A stretch of DNA of 33,998 nt from Chara braunii (Eukaryota > Streptophyta > Charophyceae > Charales > Characeae), in the NCBI GenBank assembly GCA_003427395.1, contig BFEA01000470.1:115229-149226 (forward strand), written 5' to 3'. Positions 29,010 through 33,998 of this stretch are shown piece by piece; the first letter of the stretch is position 1; every line of letters starts with the position of its first letter. The position numbers and the translations under genes are program-made. The notes under the pieces were generated by a model. It was given only the letters and a program-made list of their open reading frames with translations. It was not told the origin of the DNA and ran no database searches.

Positions 29010-31290
29010 TTTGTGACTTCAGGATGTTGACGACATTTGGATACAGACTCAACCTTGGAACATCGACATTAATGAGAGACTATTTGGGATCGATATCAAC
29101 GACATTGGTGTTGACGACATTCTCATCTTCTCCCTCATTTTCGTATGTTCCTCTCCTCTTCGTATGTGTATGATCTGGGTCTGCTGCATTCTTCCTGTGT
29201 GTAGCGCCAGGCCCCTTCACACCTTGCGATAATGATGATGATGTATGTTGGGTCTGCATTGCGACATTGATTGATCTGATCATTGGTATTTTAGCCTTCC
29301 GCCGCGCTATCATGTACTATGTGAGAAAGGTCGGTTCTTGTTCTGGTCTGCACCATTATGGTATGCAACAGGATGGTTGTGTACTACTAATACTTTTTGT
29401 TGCTTGCCAGTGACGAGCAACTGGACTGCTGCCCCCCGGAATAGATGGGCTTCTCGCATGTGTGTGTGGTTTTTCAAAAAAAAAAAAAAAAAAAAAAACG
29501 ACGAAAATACACCCTGGTGTCGGCACTCGAGTTTCAAAGACGAGCTTCTCAAGGGTTTCTTCTAGGGGCTGTGGACTGAAAAAACGGGTTAGGGTAATCT
29601 TACCACCCTCCCCGAAATAGGGCGTTCTTGAAACTCAAGTATTCTCGAGTGGTGTCAAACGAGGCCCCTACCATCGGGTACTGTTATTATTGTTGTATCT
29701 TGACTCAAAGCTGCCCCAATTACAACTATTATGGTTGTATGTTGTATTCGGGTGAGCACAATAGTAGGATGGGTGGTCAAGATGCTCCAACAACTCCATA
29801 CATCAATTGAAGAAAAAACAGGAAGGTCCACAAGTGTTGTAATCGAGAATGGCCGAAGCCGGAGATCAAAATTACACAGAAGATGCGAAGGAATTAATTT
29901 CCACTTCAACACTGTCTTCTCTCTCTCGATGCGGGTAGTCCATTGCCTCACACCTATCAACAACCTGAAGTTATCATCCCGCTTAGTCCAAGTAGGCAAA
30001 CCAGGTTCGCCCGTATGCCACAGTCCTTTGTGGCCACACTTCCACCTCGCTTACCCGGCACCCGCTTGTCGGATCGGCCAACTTTCTACTCACCTTTCTG
30101 TCTCCGCTCGTTAGCCAATCCTCTCGACCGCGCTAACTCCCAAGTGTAGATTAGAGAGCGAATTCGTCGCGCTTGTGAACTTCATAATTTGCGCGAGGTA
30201 ATTCCAGATTATGCTGAAGCAGGAAGGAGTGGGAAGGAGGGAGTGTCTGCGGGTGTCTGATGGGGCCGTGGTGTGGGGGACTTAGCCGCTCTCCACGCAT
30301 CGATTCAGTCATGCACATGTAGGTCAATGAGATAGACGAGAAAGAAGCGCAGAGAAAACACGGCAAGAGGAAGGGAGAGGATCAAGAAGTGAGAGGATTA
30401 CAGTTACACATGATCTTGCCGAGAAGGAGCAAAAAAATATTACAGTTGCGATTAGAGCTTAAGCACGGCAGGAGCAGAGCGCGGAACATGACTCCACAAT
30501 GCGCGCGCAAGTACGGAGAGTCGTGTAGTTGCAACCAAAATTACGACGCTCTCAAATTCATAGCCTAATTAAAATCCTAATTGCGAGAAGAAATTCTGAG
30601 AACCTGTGTAGGTTCAAAATTTAGAAAGGGAAGAAAAAAAGACTTCCCGCAGGATGATCGCGCCAAAAATTCCCCTCATTTTCAACAGAACGAGAAAGAA
30701 GTTATGACAACAATTATTTCCACGCTCGCTAACGCGCGGTCGATTACCAACTGTCGTGGGATCAACCTCTTTCCAAAAGATTGGGACATCCATGCAATTA
30801 GGTGAACCTTTCCTGATCACCCCCCCCGCCTCCCCTGAAAAGTCATCGCACAAAAAGTCGCGCGCCTACAGAAAGTAGTTCGTCACACATAGGCTATGAG
30901 ATACACTCCTAGCACTCTAATTGCCTCTTCCTTGGGCTTCCAATTTACCCGGGTTTTTTCATGTGGCGGGTTGTGTGCGCTGGTTAGCCACCAACCCTCT
31001 ATTTTCGTCCCCCTTTTGACCTTCATATCCACCGTCACTTTGAAAAGATGTATTGTTTGGGTTAATGCTTAGAAGCTAGTTGGAGTAACTCTGAAGAGGA
31101 CAGTGATGTAGCAGTTTCGGTGTAAAATTCACCGAAAATAACGAGAGAAGGTTAACGATACCTCTTTTTTCACTACATTAGGAGTTCTCGTATCACAGTC
31201 ATGTATTTTATCACTTCGGACAAATACTTTCACTAGCATCTTTGGAAAGTTTCAAGATTTACAGTACCGCCCTTTTCCTTAAATGCTCTA
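29010..31290. other. no gene recognised; A23 tract
   Basis: No supportable gene. An A23 run lies at 29476-29498. A frame over 29943-30240 reads MPQSFVATLPPRLPGTRLSD and, past one TAG, RERIRRACELHNLREVIPDY. It could be an old coding relic but matches nothing I recognise. The remainder is unique-looking sequence with short homopolymers. Confidence 0.5.
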
Positions 31291-31299
31291 TAGCCAAGT

Positions 31300-32254
31300 C
31301 AGCTGGAGAGTCAGACAATTTCAACACTTCGGTTCGTTGACAACTTTCACTATCATCCACACAACGGGAGGAGGGAGGATGCAACAATTTCAACCCTTCA
31401 CTACTTTTACTACTTCAGTACGTTTACATCTTTCAACATTGTCCAAGCAAAGGAAAAGGAAGCCAAGGGAAAACAGAGGTAATTTCATACCTTCACTGCT
31501 TTCACCACTTCAATACGTTCACATATTTCACCATCGTCCAAACCAAGGGAAAAGAGGGACAATTTCAGACTTTCAATACTTTCACCACTTCAGTCCGTTC
31601 ACATCTTTCACCATCGTCCAAGCCAAGAGAAAGGGGGGGCAATTTCATGTCTTCACTGCTTTCACCACTTCAGTCCGTTCACATCTTTCACCATCGTCCA
31701 AGCTAAGGAAAATGAGGGGCAATTTCAGACCTTCACTATTTTCATTACTAAAGTCCGTTCACATCCTTCACCAGCGTTAAAGCCAAGGGAAAGGAGGGGC
31801 AATTTCAGACCTTCACTACTTTCACCACTTCAGTCCATTCACATCTTTCACCATCGTCCAAACCAAGGGAAATGAAAGACAATTTCATACCTTCACTACT
31901 TTCACCACTTCAGTCCATTCACATTTTTCACCATCGTCCAAACCAATGGAAATGAGGGGCAATTTCAGGCCTTCACTCCTTTCACCACTTCAGTACGTTC
32001 ACATCTTTCACCATCATCCAAGTCAAGGGAAAGAAAGTCAAGTGAAAGGAGTGGCAATTTCAGACCTTCACTACTTTCACCTCTTCAGTCCGTTTACATC
32101 TTTCACCATCGTCCAAGCCAAGGGAAAGGAGGGGCAATTCAGACCTTCACTCCTTTCACCACTTGAGTACGTTCGCATATTTTACCATCGTCTAAGCTAA
32201 GGGAAAGGAAGTCAACGGAAAGGAGGTGCAATTTCAGTCTTTCACTACTTTCAC
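31300..32254 (+). repeat. 80-bp satellite array 2, first half
   Basis: Same consensus and orientation as 9713-10622: CATCGTCCAAGCCAAGGGAA, GGGGCAATTTCAGACCTTCA, CTTTCACCACTTCAGTCCG. About twelve units, some with the 15-bp extra AAGTCAAGGGAAAGG. The first units (31300-31440) are the most diverged, as expected at an array edge. Confidence 0.93.
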
Positions 32255-32778
32255 GAACAGAAAAATTCCCACGAGAAATGAAAGTTGAAAAAACATTCCA
32301 TAAAAAAAAAAATCTTCCTATTTATAAATTATCATTTCAATGTTTGTCCAATTCTAAAATTTCCAGTTTTATTTGATAAGTTCCCGTCTAAATATAAGTT
32401 TTCCCTTCCAACTACATCTATTTGTTCAAGATGGAATGAAAGTCTGGATGAATTTATAAAATGTTTTTATTGAATTTTAATTCTATTACAACAAATATCT
32501 TCTAATTTAGATTGGATTAACGTATTTATGACTGGAGATCCATACTTAGAATTGCAGTCCAATTAAAATATTTCATGAACTCATTCAAACTTTCATTCCA
32601 TCTCTAGCATGCAGTCTAAATAAGAAGGGATACCCTATTATTGGAATGAAAGTTTGCAAGTAAGATGGAAAATTTTAAAATTGGAATAACATTTTTAAAG
32701 ATGGAATGAAAATTTGAAATTTAGATTGTAATTTTACTATAGAATGATAATTTAATTCTGGGAATTTTTTTCGTTGAC
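32255..32778. mobile_element. AT-rich foldback MITE, copy B
   Basis: A 524-bp AT-rich block interrupts the satellite exactly between CTACTTTCAC and CACTTTAGTCCG, which are adjacent in other units. It starts GAACAGAAAAATTCCCA, and the complement of its right end reads GTCAACGAAAAAAATTCCCA, giving an imperfect 17-20-bp terminal inverted repeat. It is the reverse complement of 19185-19706. No coding sequence, so any mobility must be non-autonomous. Confidence 0.88.
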
Positions 32779-33998
32779 CACTTTAGTCCGTTCACATCTT
32801 TCACCATCGTCCAAGCCAAGGGAAAGGAGAAACAATTTCAGACCTTCACTACTTTCACCACTTCGGTCCGTTCATATTTTTCACCATCGTGCAAGCCAAG
32901 GGAACGGAGGGTCAATTTCAGACCTTCACTTCTTTCACCACTTCAGTACGTTCACATCTTTCACCATCGTGCAAGCCAAGGGAAAGGAGGGGCAATTTAA
33001 GGCCTTAAATTATTTCAGAACTTTAGTACGTTCACATCCTTCACCATCGTCCAAGCCAAGGGAAAGGGGGGACAATCTCATACTTTCACTACTTTCACCA
33101 CTTCAGTCTGTTCACATTTTTCACCATCGTCCAAGTCAGGGGAAATGAGGAGCAGTTTCAAACCTTCACTCTTTTCACCACTTCAGTACATTTACATCTT
33201 TCATTATCGTCCCTGTCAAGGGAAAGGAAGCCAAGGGAAAGGAGGGACAATTTCAAGTTTTCACTACTTTCACCACTTCGGTCCATTCACATCTTTTACC
33301 ATCGTCCAAGTCAAAGGGAAATGATGAGCAATTTCAGGCAATCACTACTTTCACTACTTCAGTCCGTTCATATCTTTCACCATCGTGCAAGCCAAGGGAA
33401 AAGAGGGGCAATTTCAGAACTTCACTTCTTTTACCACTTCAGTACATTCACAACTTTCACCATCGTGCAGACCAAAGGGAAGGAGGGGTGATTTCATACC
33501 TTAACTTATTTCATCACTATAGTACGTTCAAGCCAAGGGAAAGGGGGGGCAATCTCAGGTTTTCACTACTTTCACCACTTCAATCCGTTCACATTTTTCA
33601 CCATCGTCCAAACCAAAAGAAAGGGAAGATACTTTCAGACCTTCACTACTTTCATCACTTCAGTCCGTTCACATCTTTCATGATCGTGCAAGCTAAGGGA
33701 AATGAGGGGCAATTCCAAACCTTCACTCCTTTCACCACTTCAATACGTTCACATCTTTCACCATCGTGCAAGCCAAGGGAAAGGAGAGGCAATTTCAGAC
33801 CTCCACTCCTTTCGCCACTTTAGTGCGCTCACATCTTGCACCATCCTCCAAACCAAGGGAAATGAGGGGAAATTCCAAGCCTTCACTTCTTTCACCACTT
33901 CAGTACGTTCACATCTTTCACCATCGTCCAAGCCAAGGAAAAAGAAGCCAAGGGAAAGGAGGGGCAATTTCATGCCTTCATTACTTTCACCACTACAT
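32779..33998 (+). repeat. 80-bp satellite array 2, second half
   Basis: About fifteen further units of the same satellite, continuing the phase and orientation of 31300-32254 and running off the window end. Units vary between GTCCAAGCC and GTGCAAGCC. One (near 33530) is shortened. Confidence 0.93.

Noticed and set aside
31283-33823. Frames of 84-165 codons in the second satellite array
   Set aside because: Same satellite and same explanation; the peptides are phase-shifted translations of one unit.

Overview
This window looks like nuclear DNA of a plant-lineage eukaryote that is mostly decayed mobile elements and tandem repeats. It carries an L1-type LINE, chromodomain-bearing Ty3/gypsy fragments, a PIF/Harbinger transposase, foldback elements, long A/T/G/C homopolymers, microsatellites and an 80-bp satellite. 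The lack of any bacterial operon and the mixture of element types argue for a large, repeat-rich genome. A charophyte alga such as Chara is my best guess, held as inference only. No intact host gene can be shown; the best unbroken reading frame is an Asn-rich unknown on the minus strand (1387-2307).

Layout. 1-4.1 kb: homopolymers, a 52-bp duplication, the Asn-rich ORF, a 330-bp foldback and a 72-bp minisatellite. 4.1-7.2 kb: a 119-bp hairpin, a LINE 3' fragment, a minus-strand fragment of a group II intron reverse transcriptase, and a minus-strand gypsy integrase tail with chromodomain. 7.2-9.7 kb: small repeats and a tRNA-like (SINE-head) segment. 9.7-11.3 kb: an 80-bp satellite array that flips orientation near 10.63 kb and stops at a sequencing-library adapter (11307-11344). 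11.3-12.7 kb: purine-rich tract and dispersed repeats. 12.7-18.9 kb: the main LINE (ORF1-like frame, endonuclease, reverse transcriptase, C-terminal zinc finger), broken by stops, frameshifts and a 465-bp repeat insertion. 19.2-19.7 kb: an AT-rich foldback MITE. 20.1-20.4 kb: an 81-base A tract and a 54-bp tandem repeat. 21.4-25.5 kb: a PIF/Harbinger transposase pseudogene (+) converging on a 555-codon minus-strand frame whose only lesions are seven in-frame TGA/TAG codons. 25.9-28.9 kb: a LINE fragment joined to a gypsy pol fragment and its probable 3' LTR. 31.3-34.0 kb: a second satellite array of the same 80-bp family, split by a second MITE copy in inverted orientation.

The genes do not form a pathway. 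What links them is a history of insertion, nesting and mutational decay. Most premature stops can be explained by C-to-T or G-to-A transitions, as expected for methylated, silenced DNA. The adapter at 11.3 kb means the sequence to its left and right may not be neighbours in the genome.
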